64,000 nt of DNA. Origin: Psychrobacter celer. GTDB lineage: Bacteria; Pseudomonadota; Gammaproteobacteria; Pseudomonadales; Moraxellaceae. The DNA lies in the NCBI RefSeq assembly GCF_016107555.1, contig NZ_JABASU010000016.1:1-64000 (forward strand), written 5' to 3'. Positions 31,384-41,094 of the stretch are shown here, piece after piece; position 1 is the first letter of the stretch, and every line of letters begins with the position of its first letter. A program made the position numbers and the translations under genes. The notes beneath the pieces are model-generated. The model had not been told where the DNA came from. It searched no databases and worked only from the letters and a program-made list of their open reading frames with translations.

Positions 31384-31697
31384 TTCATGTGTCTTAGTGT
31401 TTGATTTACCCCGTGGTTATCACCATTTTAAAATGAGAATGCGCCCGAATGATGAGTGATAAAAGTTATAACATGGATTGTATGAACGTAAATGCTGATT
31501 GATGCAAGGTAAAGGGTAAAAGACTTGTCAGTCATTTTACAAATATGTTATATATAGGCGCAGTATTCACGGTATTTATCGTTCCTAGGTTGGCTTGGGT
31601 CAGCGTTCATAAAAGCACAAGCTACCCAAGCCAGTTTAAAAATATTAGTCGTTTAGCCTTTTTAGTGATTGCGCTACGCAAACCGAGTTGATGATTC
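31384..31697. other. Permease-hda intergenic region with an inverted repeat
   Basis: Holds a perfect 10-bp inverted repeat (31591-31600 / 31624-31633). Otherwise no gene or clear promoter could be fixed. Confidence 0.45.
31591..31633. repeat. Perfect 10-bp inverted repeat upstream of hda
   Basis: TGGCTTGGGT and ACCCAAGCCA are separated by 23 nt. There is no T run after it, so it is not a standard terminator; it may be a hairpin or operator. Confidence 0.6.
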
Positions 31698-32501
31698 ATG
31701 GCAGAAGCACAGCTAAGTCTCAATCTGGACATTAAGCACGATGCAAGTCTTAGCGATTTTGCAGGTCCTGGTTGGATGTCGATTATTGATGCAGTCAGGC
31801 AGCTACATGTCGGCCTGATCGGTCAGTTATACCTGTTTGGCAGTCCTGCGACGGGCAAGTCTCATCTGTTGTCCGCTATTTGTGAGTCGTATATAGAAAT
31901 GGATAAGACGGCTATCTGCTTGTCGCTCAATGAGCTGATTCATACAGATGTCCATGTCCTCTCGTCGTTAGAAAACTTTGATTTAATCGCCATTGATGAT
32001 TTGGAGGTGCTAGAGCAAAGCACCCAGTGGCAAGAGGCTTTGTTTCATCTGATTAATCGTAGCCGTGAAGGGCAGCGCCAGCTATTGTTTGCTGCCAACA
32101 AACCTGCAAGTGAGTTACCCTTTGGGCTAAGGGACTTGCTGACACGTTTGGCTCAATCGCCGACCTTTAAGGTTCCTAATGGCCATGACTTCGCTGACCG
32201 TCAAGCGCTGCTGCAATCTATCTTGCGCCGCCGCGGCTGGCAGTTTGACGACCGTATCATCGATCACTTGCTGACCGACGGACCACACCGTATCGGTGCG
32301 ATGATGGACGTGCTAAATTATATTCAGCCTATGTTTTCCAATCTTGGTCGCAGCAATATCTCCAAAGCCGTCATCAGTGATGCGCTGCGTACCATCGATG
32401 AGCAAACGCTGGCCGCTGAGCTGGCAGATATTGCTCAAGAGACGCAAGTAGATAACAGCACAGCAGAGCAAGACCAACATACCATGCCACTCGACTTTTA
32501 G
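31698..32501 (+). CDS. hda: DnaA regulatory inactivator Hda
   Basis: A DnaA-related AAA+ protein that, with the DNA-loaded sliding clamp, stimulates hydrolysis of DnaA-bound ATP and so prevents re-initiation. The N-terminus AEAQLSLNLDI contains the clamp-binding QLSL-type motif seen in Hda. It is followed by LYLFGSPATGKSHLLSAI (Walker A), LIAIDDLEVLEQ (Walker B), LLFAANKPASEL (sensor 1) and a C-terminal lid with GPHRIGAMMDVL. At 267 residues it has a short acidic C-terminal extension (QDQHTMPLDF) beyond E. coli Hda. It lacks a DnaA DNA-binding domain. Confidence 0.92.
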   Translation: MAEAQLSLNLDIKHDASLSDFAGPGWMSIIDAVRQLHVGLIGQLYLFGSPATGKSHLLSAICESYIEMDKTAICLSLNELIHTDVHVLSSLENFDLIAIDDLEVLEQSTQWQEALFHLINRSREGQRQLLFAANKPASELPFGLRDLLTRLAQSPTFKVPNGHDFADRQALLQSILRRRGWQFDDRIIDHLLTDGPHRIGAMMDVLNYIQPMFSNLGRSNISKAVISDALRTIDEQTLAAELADIAQETQVDNSTAEQDQHTMPLDF

Positions 32502-32691
32502 GCGGTGTGTTTCTTACTTCTAATAGGTTTGATTGCTTTTTCTAAGTTTGAATACGCGATAAATAACGGTGTATGTTGTGAGTAACCCCATACGCTGTCA
32601 TACAAAAAACAACGTTTTTTATCCATTGTTTGTCAACTGTTTGCCAACCCGCTTTATTCTCTAAAACGCCACATGACTACTGGACCCACTT

Positions 32692-33393
32692 ATGAAACCA
32701 CATGCTTCTTTGTTAAAAAAACTGACCACCAGTGCTTTGCTCATAGGGGCAGGTTCTGTCTCTATGCTATCGCACGCGGCTGTGACGCTGTTGGTCGATG
32801 ATCATATCAAGGTCACTGCCATCAATGGTCAAGAAGTGCAGCAGAGTGCCTTTCAACCGCTCACAAAGAAGTTTACGTTGCAGCCTGGTACGCATGCGAT
32901 TACGGCCAAATACGACCGTTTGTACAACTTGCGCCGTGATGAGCACGACTATTTGCGCTCAGGAAATGTCAGTGTGACCGCGCAATTAGCAGACAATCAG
33001 ACCTATCGTCTGACCATGCCAAATCAGCCAGAAGCGTACGAAGCGGCGAGAGAGTATGCCAAACGTCCGACATTGGCTGTAGAGCAAAATAATACCGTGA
33101 TCGCCAGCCAGCAAAGTCTCGGCAATCAACAAGGTGGACTGTTCTCAGGCTTGGGTAAAGCCATCGGCGGCGTGTTTGGTGGTGCAGGTGACGCCGAGCT
33201 ACAAAACCAGCGAGCGATTGCCGCTTTAGAGCAGCCAGCGACTCAGCCGGCCCAGAGTAGTGTCAATACAGGCACCGCGCAACCTGTGCCAGCGGCTGTG
33301 CAAACCGATAATACTCTTGATAGCTTTATGCAGTTATGGCTACAGGCGACCCCTGCGGAGCGCGAAAAAATCCGTCAGTGGATTCAAAAATAA
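32692..33393 (+). CDS. DUF2057 (YccT-type) secreted protein
   Basis: A 233-residue exported protein. A signal peptide (MKPHASLLKKLTTSALLIGAGSVSMLSHA) is cleaved before AVTLLVDDHIKVTAINGQ. The DUF2057 domain covers about residues 30-135 and has FTLQPGTHAITAKYDRLYNLRRDEHDYLRSGNV. A Gly-rich stretch (GGLFSGLGKAIGGVFGGAG) and a Gln/Pro/Thr linker follow. It ends in a short helix (DSFMQLWLQATPAEREKIRQWIQK) common at the C-terminus of this family in other Gammaproteobacteria. Probably periplasmic; function unknown, with E. coli YccT linked to curli control. Confidence 0.85.
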   Translation: MKPHASLLKKLTTSALLIGAGSVSMLSHAAVTLLVDDHIKVTAINGQEVQQSAFQPLTKKFTLQPGTHAITAKYDRLYNLRRDEHDYLRSGNVSVTAQLADNQTYRLTMPNQPEAYEAAREYAKRPTLAVEQNNTVIASQQSLGNQQGGLFSGLGKAIGGVFGGAGDAELQNQRAIAALEQPATQPAQSSVNTGTAQPVPAAVQTDNTLDSFMQLWLQATPAEREKIRQWIQK

Positions 33394-33418
33394 GCAGCCT
33401 AAGTGTTTTGAACCAAAA

Positions 33419-33443
33419 AAAAGCACCCATTGGGTGCTTTTTT
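33419..33443. terminator. Bidirectional terminator between the DUF2057 gene and dps
   Basis: Stem AGCACCC / GGGTGCT with a 3-nt loop, flanked by A8 and T6, so it works for both convergent genes. Confidence 0.88.
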
Positions 33444-33512
33444 AATGCTTATGTTTTTTGTACTTATATTTTTAGTGCTTATGTATAAGTATAAGCAGCG
33501 TATTTTATAGCC

Positions 33513-33992
33513 TTAGCCCAAAAATGCATTGTACATCCAGATCAGTTTTTCTTGCTGCTGTACGTATTCATCGACCAAGTCTGCTGTGCCTTGGTCTTCG
33601 GCTTTTTCGGCCACTAATGACACGTCGCGCTGCTCTTCGATCAAAGCTTTTAGGCCAGTGACCACACCTTTTACACAAGCGTTGCCATCTTTGACGTTTT
33701 TGTCTTCAGAGATGCTGGTGTGCTGAGCAAAGTCGCTATAAGCGTGTAGTGGCGTACCGCCTAATGTCAAGATACGCTCAGCGATCTCGTCGATCTCTAC
33801 TTGTAGGCTGGTATATAGCTCTTCAAACTGTGGGTGCAAAGTAAAGAAGTGCTCGCCCTTGACGTTCCAATGATAACCACGGACGTTGATATAAAACATA
33901 TGATAGCTTGATAGTAAGTCGTTTAGCTTGCTGATGACTTCGCTCATGTCTGCTTTTTCTAGGCCAATCTGGTTGGTTGCATTATTACTCAT
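33513..33992 (-). CDS. dps: Dps family DNA-binding/ferritin-like protein
   Basis: A 159-residue four-helix ferritin-like protein that forms a 12-subunit shell, oxidises Fe(II) with H2O2 and protects DNA. The Dps ferroxidase signature is complete: GYHWNVKGEHFFTLHPQFEELY (His and Asp/Glu-type ligands at the dimer interface) and LQVEIDEIAERILTLGGTPLH. The N-terminus is short and not Lys-rich, so DNA binding in the E. coli manner is uncertain. The start is preceded by AAGGATAAT. It is monocistronic. Confidence 0.93.
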   Translation of the reverse strand: MSNNATNQIGLEKADMSEVISKLNDLLSSYHMFYINVRGYHWNVKGEHFFTLHPQFEELYTSLQVEIDEIAERILTLGGTPLHAYSDFAQHTSISEDKNVKDGNACVKGVVTGLKALIEEQRDVSLVAEKAEDQGTADLVDEYVQQQEKLIWMYNAFLG

Positions 33993-34478
33993 GATATTAT
34001 CCTTATAGTTTGAGTGTTCAATAAAAAGTCGTATTAAAAGCCTAGTAGCGTATCTAATCTTGAGTCACCAAAAAGATGACCAAAAACCACTAAAAAGCTT
34101 GATAATAAAGAAGACTAAGAGTGTAGCAAGTCATAGGCTACGTGGCTATGCTCATTCATATAATATAGCCGTTTTACCAAAAAAAATAACAATATAAATG
34201 ATACGGCGATACTCGTACCACAACATCTATCAGTTGCCTATGAGGCGGCCGATAGCCAGTATCATAAGCAAAGGTATCTGCTATCAAAAGTAGGTACCGG
34301 CCTCATGCCACCTTTTGGGGACTTCTAAACCCTTTTTTCTTCTACTGGTGACTATCATAGCAAAACATCATGAATAAGTTAAATTCATTAATTTTAACCA
34401 TGTGATTGATTATTTAGAACTAAGGCGCGCCCTAGAGGTATAGAGCGCTTTTGTATCATAAGCTGCTAAAAAATATGA
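33993..34478. other. Upstream region of dps
   Basis: A 486-bp region between two leftward genes. A leftward TATATTAT near 34158-34165 could be the dps -10. A 67-bp imperfect palindrome lies further upstream (34240-34306). No gene seen. Confidence 0.45.
34240..34306. repeat. 67-bp imperfect palindrome upstream of dps
   Basis: The ends ATGAGGC and GCCTCAT pair perfectly and the next bases (GGCCGATA versus GTACCGG) pair in part. An inner AGCA / TGCT pair closes around AAGGTATC. Only one copy is seen in the window. Confidence 0.5.
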
Positions 34479-35138
34479 TTAAGCAGGTGGTTGCAAGCTT
34501 TCAGGGTTTAAGCCTTTGACAGGTACCACTTCTTGGAGATGCTGACGCACGGTATCGATCGGAAACTTCTGCGCTTGTAGGCGTTTTGGGACGATCTGGC
34601 TGCCTTGTTGGCCTTTAACCTCAAACATCATAAAGATGTAATCGTCGGTTTCATCCCAGCTTTTGACAGCAGTCCATGGAATGACGGCTTGCTGAGTTTG
34701 GCCTGCACGCATCTGCATGCCGCGCATCTGATTGCTATTAAACATCTCTGGTTGATTGACAGGCATGGCCATCACCAGTCCATGCTTTTGTACGCCCAGC
34801 TTCATCTGGCGCATCTCATCGGGCATTTCTTGATCGGCCACTTGTTTTTCAAACTCTCTTTTGACGTACCATTTAAAACCAAAGGTACGCACCAGTACAT
34901 AAATCACCACGGCCACCAGCATCAACCAAAAAATAATCGTAGAGTAGCCCGTGACAAACACCAAACCTGCAATCGCTAGTATCACGACCACGGCCATGAC
35001 GACCCATTCTTTGGTCTTAAAACTGGATAAACCAAATGAGGGACTCGCACTGGCAAACAGCTCATACTGTGCTTGATGAAATTCGGCCTCGGTGAGGTTT
35101 AAGGCGATGGGTTGGAGCGTGTAAGGGTACAGGGCCAT
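34479..35138 (-). CDS. YcxB-like membrane protein
   Basis: A 219-residue protein. A cytosolic N-terminus (LNLTEAEFHQAQYELF), two adjacent transmembrane helices at about 45-65 and 67-88 (WVVMAVVVILAIAGLVFV and IIFWLMLVAVVIYVLV) and a C-terminal soluble domain of the YcxB type are seen. The C-terminal part includes IPWTAVKSWDETDDYIFMMF and IVPKRLQAQKFPIDTVRQHL, a PH-like fold in related families. Function is unknown. The gene is leftward and alone; 583 bp separate its start from serS. Confidence 0.78.
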   Translation of the reverse strand: MALYPYTLQPIALNLTEAEFHQAQYELFASASPSFGLSSFKTKEWVVMAVVVILAIAGLVFVTGYSTIIFWLMLVAVVIYVLVRTFGFKWYVKREFEKQVADQEMPDEMRQMKLGVQKHGLVMAMPVNQPEMFNSNQMRGMQMRAGQTQQAVIPWTAVKSWDETDDYIFMMFEVKGQQGSQIVPKRLQAQKFPIDTVRQHLQEVVPVKGLNPESLQPPA

Positions 35139-35721
35139 AGAGGTTTCTCAGATACTTGTGTTAACAGCGTTGGGTTTCGATCGCCAAAGCAGGACAGCGT
35201 CGCCATACTTGGCTAAAGACAGAAAAAAGACATGCGCTTATCTTACCGAAAAGCGCTCTTAAATGAAACATATAAGCGGTGCGATGGCGGGATTGGTCTT
35301 ATATTTCTATGGTTGCGCTGTGCGCAGGTGGTATTTACATAAAATAAAAATCACTCCAGCATAACAAGCGCTACGGCGTGAATATAGCATCATTAAAGTC
35401 TTGTTAGGGCGTTATCGCGATATCACTGAGAACATCGCCAAAATATAGGCAAAACATGGTCAAATCTGCTGGGTCTTGGTATCATAGCGGCTATTATATA
35501 TTCTTATAACCAGCATGGCACATCAGGCGGCTTGATATCCATCAGTGCATCATGAAGACAATCATCAGAACCATTTTAGGATAATGGAATGGTCCTTTAA
35601 CAGGCCATGTAAGTCTATTATCTTAGCGGAATTGGCCTGACAGCATGCTCTGATTGGCTGATCTGATTATCAACACGCCCTATTAAACTTTTACCCACAT
35701 TTAGCGTTACAGGCGACTATT
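35139..35721. other. Divergent intergenic region upstream of serS
   Basis: 583 bp between divergent genes. I see no gene, repeat or RNA structure. The region should hold the serS promoter. Confidence 0.4.
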
Positions 35722-37008
35722 ATGATTGATCCGAAACTCTTACGCGGCGATTTAAGTGATTTACAACAGCAGCTAGCCACTCGCGGCTACGAGCTTGATA
35801 TGGCTTTTTGGCAAAATATCGAAACCGAGCGTAAATCGCTACAAGTCAAAACCGAAGAGCTGCAATCGCGCCGTAATGCGGGTGCAAAGCAAGTGGGCGT
35901 GCTAAAAAAATCAGGCGAAGATGCCAGCGAGCTACTGGCTCAAATGCAAAGCATAAGCGGTGAGATTAAGGCGGCAGAAGATGAGCTGCGCACCTTGCAA
36001 GAGCGCATCACACAAGCGGCCATGCAAATCCCTAATATTCCAGCAGCAGAGGTGCCTGTCGGAACGTCAGAGGATGATAATGTCGAAGTGCGCAAATGGG
36101 GGACGCCGCGTCAGTTTGATTTTGACATCAAAGACCATACCCATATCGGCGAAACCTTGGGCATGCTAGATTTTGAAGCGGCCACCAAGCTGACCGGTAG
36201 TCGTTTTAATGTGCTCAAAGGGCAGCTGGCACAGATGCATCGCGCTTTGATTCAGTTTATGTTGAACACTCATACGGTCAAGTACGGCTATCTTGAGACT
36301 TATGTGCCTTATATCGTCAATAGCGAGAGCCTAAAAGGCACCGGTCAACTGCCAAAGTTTGAAGAAGATTTGTTTAAACTGACCAATCATACCAATAACG
36401 ATGAGATGGATTTTTATCTGATTCCGACTGCAGAAGTGCCGATGACCAACTTGGTACGCGGCGAGCGTTTGGATATCAAAGAGCTGCCATTGAAGTTTAC
36501 CGCCCATACGCCCTGCTTCCGTAGTGAAGCTGGCTCGCATGGCCGTGATACCCGTGGTCTGATTCGTCAGCATCAGTTTGAAAAAGTCGAAATGGTCAAT
36601 ATCGCTACTAGCGAGCAGTCAGATGATTTGCTTGAGGCGATGACAGGTCAAGCCGAAGATATCTTGCAGCAGCTAAATCTGCCTTATCGGGTGGTACAGC
36701 TGTGTACTGGTGATATGGGTTTTGCTGCGCAAAAAACCTACGACATCGAAGTGTGGCTACCAAGCCAAGACACCTATCGTGAAATTTCTAGCTGCTCGAA
36801 CTGTGGCGACTTTCAGGCGCGCCGTATGGGCACACGAGTCAAAGATGGCAAACAAACCAGTCTTGCTCATACGCTAAACGGCTCAGGCCTTGCTGTCGGC
36901 CGTACGCTGCTGGCAGTGATGGAAAACCATCAAAACGCTGACGGTAGTATTAGCATTCCAGAAGTGCTGCGTCCATATATGGGCGGCGCTGAGACCATTT
37001 TGGTTTAA
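35722..37008 (+). CDS. serS: Seryl-tRNA synthetase
   Basis: Charges tRNA-Ser (and tRNA-Sec where present). The N-terminal antiparallel coiled coil that grips the long variable arm spans about residues 1-105 ([36 protein letters not shown] sequence). The class II catalytic core has motif 2 [30 protein letters not shown] and motif 3 [19 protein letters not shown]. 428 residues, a normal length. A tRNA-Ser gene lies at 48974 in the same window. Confidence 0.97.
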   Translation: MIDPKLLRGDLSDLQQQLATRGYELDMAFWQNIETERKSLQVKTEELQSRRNAGAKQVGVLKKSGEDASELLAQMQSISGEIKAAEDELRTLQERITQAAMQIPNIPAAEVPVGTSEDDNVEVRKWGTPRQFDFDIKDHTHIGETLGMLDFEAATKLTGSRFNVLKGQLAQMHRALIQFMLNTHTVKYGYLETYVPYIVNSESLKGTGQLPKFEEDLFKLTNHTNNDEMDFYLIPTAEVPMTNLVRGERLDIKELPLKFTAHTPCFRSEAGSHGRDTRGLIRQHQFEKVEMVNIATSEQSDDLLEAMTGQAEDILQQLNLPYRVVQLCTGDMGFAAQKTYDIEVWLPSQDTYREISSCSNCGDFQARRMGTRVKDGKQTSLAHTLNGSGLAVGRTLLAVMENHQNADGSISIPEVLRPYMGGAETILV

Positions 37009-37301
37009 TGCAGGGATGTTTTTCTAAATTGCCATCTACATTGCTATCTAAGCTGCGGGTCATCAATGGGCTCGCGGTTTTTTGATCCGTGTTGGTTTGA
37101 AAAAAAACTGATACAAATGATGATTAAATACAAACGATTCTATCAGCGCATTTTTAGCGTGCCTGATGGCAAATATGTTAATATAGCACTTTGACTTTAT
37201 CGTCTGTCTGTCGATGATGCGTCAGGCGTTTTTGGCAGACTATCCTCGAGTAAACCCTTCTCTTATGCTCCACATTTCTGATTCGAATATTAGGACACTC
37301 T

Positions 37302-39299
37302 ATGCCAGCTCCAATTAGCGAACGTAAACTAGCCAATGCCATCCGTGTACTGTCGTTTGATGCGGTTCAAAAAGCCAACTCAGGGCACCCGGGCGCGCCG
37401 ATGGGCATGGCCGATATTGCCGAGGTTTTGTGGCGTAAATTTTTAAAGCACAACCCTGCCGATCCTAACTGGCACAACCGCGACCGTTTTGTCTTATCAA
37501 ATGGTCATGGCTCGATGCTGATTTATGCATTGCTACATTTGACTGGTTATGACGTCAGTGTCGATGACCTAAAAGGCTTCCGTCAGCTGCATTCAAAAAC
37601 CCCAGGTCACCCTGAGTATGGCTATACCCCTGGTGTTGAGACGACCACAGGCCCACTCGGCCAAGGTATCGCCAATGCCGTTGGTTTTGCGATTGCCGAA
37701 AAAACCCTTGCCGCCCAGTTTAACCGCGACGGCCATAACATCGTCGATCATCATACCTATGCGTTTTTGGGCGACGGTTGCTTAATGGAAGGTATCAGTC
37801 ATGAAGTGTGTTCACTCGCAGGCACGCTAGGGCTTGGTAAGCTGGTCTTCTTTTATGATGACAATGGCATCTCAATCGATGGTAATGTTGAAGGTTGGTT
37901 CACTGATGATACCGAAGCGCGCTTTGAGTCTTACGGCTGGCAAGTTATCAAAGTCGATGGTCATGATACTGATGCGATCACGCAGGCAACTGAGCAAGCG
38001 ATTGCAGAAACTGCTAAGCCAAGCCTAATTATTTGCAAAACGACTATCGGTGCTGGTAGCCCGAACAAACAAGGTTTAGCGGCTAGCCACGGTGCGCCAC
38101 TTGGTGATGATGAAATTGCCTTGACTCGTGATGCGCTGTCTTGGAAACATGCCCCATTTGAGCTAGACGATGAAATCTATGAAGCGTGGGATGCCAAAGC
38201 CAAAGGCGATGTGCAGCAAAAGAACTGGGATGCTGACTTTGCAGCGTACAAAAAAGCCTACCCAGAGCTGGCAGACGAGCTATTACGCCGCCTAAATGGC
38301 GAGTTACCTGCTGACTTTGCTAGCCAAGCAAAAGACTATATTCAGCAAACGCAAGAAGCGGGCGGCGATGTCGCCAGTCGTAAAGCCAGCCAAAATGCGA
38401 TCAACAGCTTGCAGCCATTATTGCCAGAACTACTAGGCGGCTCAGCAGATTTAGCGGGCTCGAACCTTACGCTATTTAAAGGCGCTAAAGGCATCGAGAA
38501 AGATGCTGATGGCAACTATATCTACTACGGCGTGCGCGAGTTCGGTATGACCGCGATTGCCAATGGTATTGCCTTGCATGGCGGCTTTATCCCTTACGTA
38601 GCGACGTTTCTAATGTTTATGGAATACGCACGTAACGCCGTGCGTATGGGCGCACTGATGAAGCAGCGCGTCATCCATGTCTATACGCACGACTCGATCG
38701 GTCTGGGTGAAGATGGCCCAACGCATCAGCCAGTTGAGCAATTGACTAGCCTACGTACCACGCCAAATCTACGCACATGGCGTCCGTGTGATGCGACTGA
38801 ATCTGCTAGTGCTTGGGTAGAAGCGATTAAGTCAGAAAACAACCCATCAGCGCTTATCTTTAGCCGTCAAAGCTTGCCACATCAAGCGCGCGATGAGGGC
38901 CAAGTCGCGAACATCGCCAAAGGCGGTTACGTACTAGCCAAAGAACAAGGCGAGCTACAAGCCATCATCATCGGCACCGGCTCAGAAGTTGGTCTTGCGA
39001 TGCAAGCGCACAAGACGCTTAGCGAAAATGGCATTGGCGTGCGTGTGGTCTCTATGCCATGTGCCGAGATCTTTATGGAGCAAGACGCTGATTATCGTGA
39101 GTCAGTATTGCCTGCCACTATCCGCGCCCGCGTCGCAGTAGAAGCGGCGCACGTAGACTACTGGTATAAGTTTGTTGGTCTCGATGGCAAAGTCATCGGT
39201 ATGACCACTTATGGCGAGTCAGCACCAGCCAACGATTTGTATAAAGAGTTTGGTATTACGGCCGACGCTGTGGTTGAAGCGGTAAATAGTTTGGTGTAA
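37302..39299 (+). CDS. tkt: Transketolase
   Basis: A thiamine-diphosphate enzyme moving two-carbon units in the pentose phosphate pathway. The 665-residue protein has the N-terminal [21 protein letters not shown], the ThDP-binding [14 protein letters not shown] to [11 protein letters not shown], the transketolase middle signature [20 protein letters not shown] and the C-terminal domain [14 protein letters not shown]. The product erythrose 4-phosphate is the substrate of the Epd-like dehydrogenase at 47736. A terminator follows directly. Confidence 0.97.
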   Translation: MPAPISERKLANAIRVLSFDAVQKANSGHPGAPMGMADIAEVLWRKFLKHNPADPNWHNRDRFVLSNGHGSMLIYALLHLTGYDVSVDDLKGFRQLHSKTPGHPEYGYTPGVETTTGPLGQGIANAVGFAIAEKTLAAQFNRDGHNIVDHHTYAFLGDGCLMEGISHEVCSLAGTLGLGKLVFFYDDNGISIDGNVEGWFTDDTEARFESYGWQVIKVDGHDTDAITQATEQAIAETAKPSLIICKTTIGAGSPNKQGLAASHGAPLGDDEIALTRDALSWKHAPFELDDEIYEAWDAKAKGDVQQKNWDADFAAYKKAYPELADELLRRLNGELPADFASQAKDYIQQTQEAGGDVASRKASQNAINSLQPLLPELLGGSADLAGSNLTLFKGAKGIEKDADGNYIYYGVREFGMTAIANGIALHGGFIPYVATFLMFMEYARNAVRMGALMKQRVIHVYTHDSIGLGEDGPTHQPVEQLTSLRTTPNLRTWRPCDATESASAWVEAIKSENNPSALIFSRQSLPHQARDEGQVANIAKGGYVLAKEQGELQAIIIGTGSEVGLAMQAHKTLSENGIGVRVVSMPCAEIFMEQDADYRESVLPATIRARVAVEAAHVDYWYKFVGLDGKVIGMTTYGESAPANDLYKEFGITADAVVEAVNSLV

Positions 39300-39641
39300 T
39301 AGACCTAACTGAGTTAGTATCGAAGGAGAAGCCATCAGAGAAATCTGGTGGCTTTTTTTATGTGTTTCTAACTCAGAATTTTCAGATGTTAAGAGCTCCT
39401 TATTTGGATAAATATAACACGACACTATATGACGTCAATATTAGTTGCTTCACACTATATCGGTAATTCTTTTGCTATCCTATGTACCGTTCAGCGAGTA
39501 ACGAAATAATGAGCTATCAACACAGGAGTTGCCGTGTTGCTTTGCACATTCTACTCTTATAACTTATGTGGTTTTGGTGACAAGTCTGTTATCATAAACG
39601 ATATTATCAAAACATAAGTCCATTATTTTAAAGGGTAAAAT
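39300..39641. other. Boundary between tkt and the AT-rich island
   Basis: Contains the tkt terminator, after which base composition falls sharply. TTGCTT (39538-39543) and TATAAC (39559-39564) are spaced 15 bp apart and could be the cassette promoter, a weak call. No attachment-site repeat was recognised. Confidence 0.4.
39330..39359 (+). terminator. Intrinsic terminator after tkt
   Basis: A 10-bp stem AGCCATCAGA / TCTGGTGGCT with a GAAA tetraloop and a T7 run. Confidence 0.88.
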
Positions 39642-40484
39642 ATGATTGTAAGCTTCTCAACACTTCAGGTATTAGTTGATGGAAATCTAGTTAAAAATAA
39701 AGATTTAGATATACTGTTTGATAACTCTGAGCAAAGCTATCAAGATAAAGATACCTATTATTTGTTTGATGAAATTAGAAAGCTGACAGATGATGTGTAT
39801 TGGTTTTATGCGAAAATCGGTTGTACAACTCCTTACTCAGAAGATGTTGTTGATACTAAAACTTATGAAAGTATGAAAAATCCTAGAGAGATAGATTTAT
39901 TAGAACCTAACAAACAGTTGTTTTGCTTCTATGACAATAAAACTAAGCTTCTTTTTATAAATAATTTGAATCTAAAAGGAAAAGTTGAAAGTTTTTTTCA
40001 AAGAAAACTAGATTCTTTAGAAAAACAAAGTACAGTAAGTGTAAGTAATGTTTTTTCAAATCCAGATAGATTTATTGAAACATTGTCATTAATTAATCAG
40101 GTTAAGTTTAAATATAGAGAGGATTTATTTAATACTACGACTCTAGGAGCTTTTGATATGCTTCCTCAACCTAAAGAGTTACTAGGTTTAGCACCTAGTA
40201 ATGATGTAGAGTATGAGTTAAGTATAAAAATGAAAGAAGCTAACGTAACAAAAGATTTTCTAGAAAAGTTTAGAGAATTAGTAGGAATGCGTAAGGATGG
40301 TTTATTTAGGGATTTAGTATGCATAGGAAAAGATAAAAATCATCTGGATACCATCTTTAGGTTAGATAACATGACAAAGAAGATAGATATCAGTGTGAAT
40401 CAAGATAAAAAGACTAAACTTTTTGATCCTAATGATATAACTAAAGAGTTTCTGAAAAAACTTGAAAGAACGGATTGTTTATGA
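39642..40484 (+). CDS. Unknown soluble protein, first gene of a two-gene AT-rich cassette
   Basis: A 280-residue protein I cannot place in a family. It has no signal peptide or membrane segment and looks like an alpha/beta protein: a strand-rich N-terminal half (MIVSFSTLQVLVDGN, DDVYWFYAKIGC, QLFCFYDNKTKLLFINNL) and a Lys-rich helical C-terminal half (FLEKFRELVGMRKDGLF, FLKKLERTDCL). The ribosome site AAAGGG is 6 nt before the ATG. GC content is about 30 percent, well below the mid-40s of neighbouring genes, which points to horizontal transfer. Its stop codon overlaps the next start (ATGA), so the two products are probably made together and may interact. A role in phage defence is an inference from architecture only. 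Confidence 0.75.
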   Translation: MIVSFSTLQVLVDGNLVKNKDLDILFDNSEQSYQDKDTYYLFDEIRKLTDDVYWFYAKIGCTTPYSEDVVDTKTYESMKNPREIDLLEPNKQLFCFYDNKTKLLFINNLNLKGKVESFFQRKLDSLEKQSTVSVSNVFSNPDRFIETLSLINQVKFKYREDLFNTTTLGAFDMLPQPKELLGLAPSNDVEYELSIKMKEANVTKDFLEKFRELVGMRKDGLFRDLVCIGKDKNHLDTIFRLDNMTKKIDISVNQDKKTKLFDPNDITKEFLKKLERTDCL

Positions 40485-40954
40485 GGAAAGTACACGTTTA
40501 CATAGCGTTGGTAATATTTCTTAGCACATTCACTACTAGTTGTATTTTTGAGTTACCTATTACTAATTATACAGCTCAAAATCTTATTACAGCTTTTGCT
40601 ATATTTTTTGGCTTTTATCTAACTACGATCAGTACATTATTTGGCTCAAAGTATATGAGTCGATTAAAAAAAACAAATCTAGTCATGAAGAAATATACAG
40701 ACGATATTGTTGTATACAAGTATTTTTTGATATCAGGAAGCTGGTCTCTATTTTCAATAGTTTCCATTCTGATACTTAGCTTTCTGTCTAAACTGAATTC
40801 TTATAGTGAAATTGTTGTTTTAGAAAGCTCTAGTATAACGGTATTTCTTGGCTCTATAGTGATAGCTATATCTTCAGTAAATATGTTGTTTGTTTTAATC
40901 ATATTTAGAATGTTATTAGGAGGTCTGTTGCATGAAAATTATGAAGATTCTTGA
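40481..40954 (+). CDS. Four-helix membrane protein, second gene of the AT-rich cassette
   Basis: A 157-residue protein with four predicted transmembrane helices at about 4-24, 32-55, 81-102 and 115-148. A basic cytosolic loop joins helices 2 and 3 (SRLKKTNLVMKKYTDD) and the tail ends ENYEDS. The ATG at 40481 overlaps the stop of the preceding gene by four bases; a TTG two codons earlier is possible. No catalytic motif is seen, so it could be a pore, a sensor or an anchor. The fourth hydrophobic stretch is long enough to be a bent helix. Same low GC as its partner. Function unknown. Confidence 0.72.
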   Translation: MRKVHVYIALVIFLSTFTTSCIFELPITNYTAQNLITAFAIFFGFYLTTISTLFGSKYMSRLKKTNLVMKKYTDDIVVYKYFLISGSWSLFSIVSILILSFLSKLNSYSEIVVLESSSITVFLGSIVIAISSVNMLFVLIIFRMLLGGLLHENYEDS

Positions 40955-41094
40955 ATTGAAAATAATACTAAAGGATGAAGGTACTATTTTTCAATATTGA
41001 AAATACTATACTATTTAAATAATTGGGTGTAGTCAGGAATCAAATTTTATATAAGTATCGTACTTTCTGATTACTTTAAAATATAAGAGCCATC

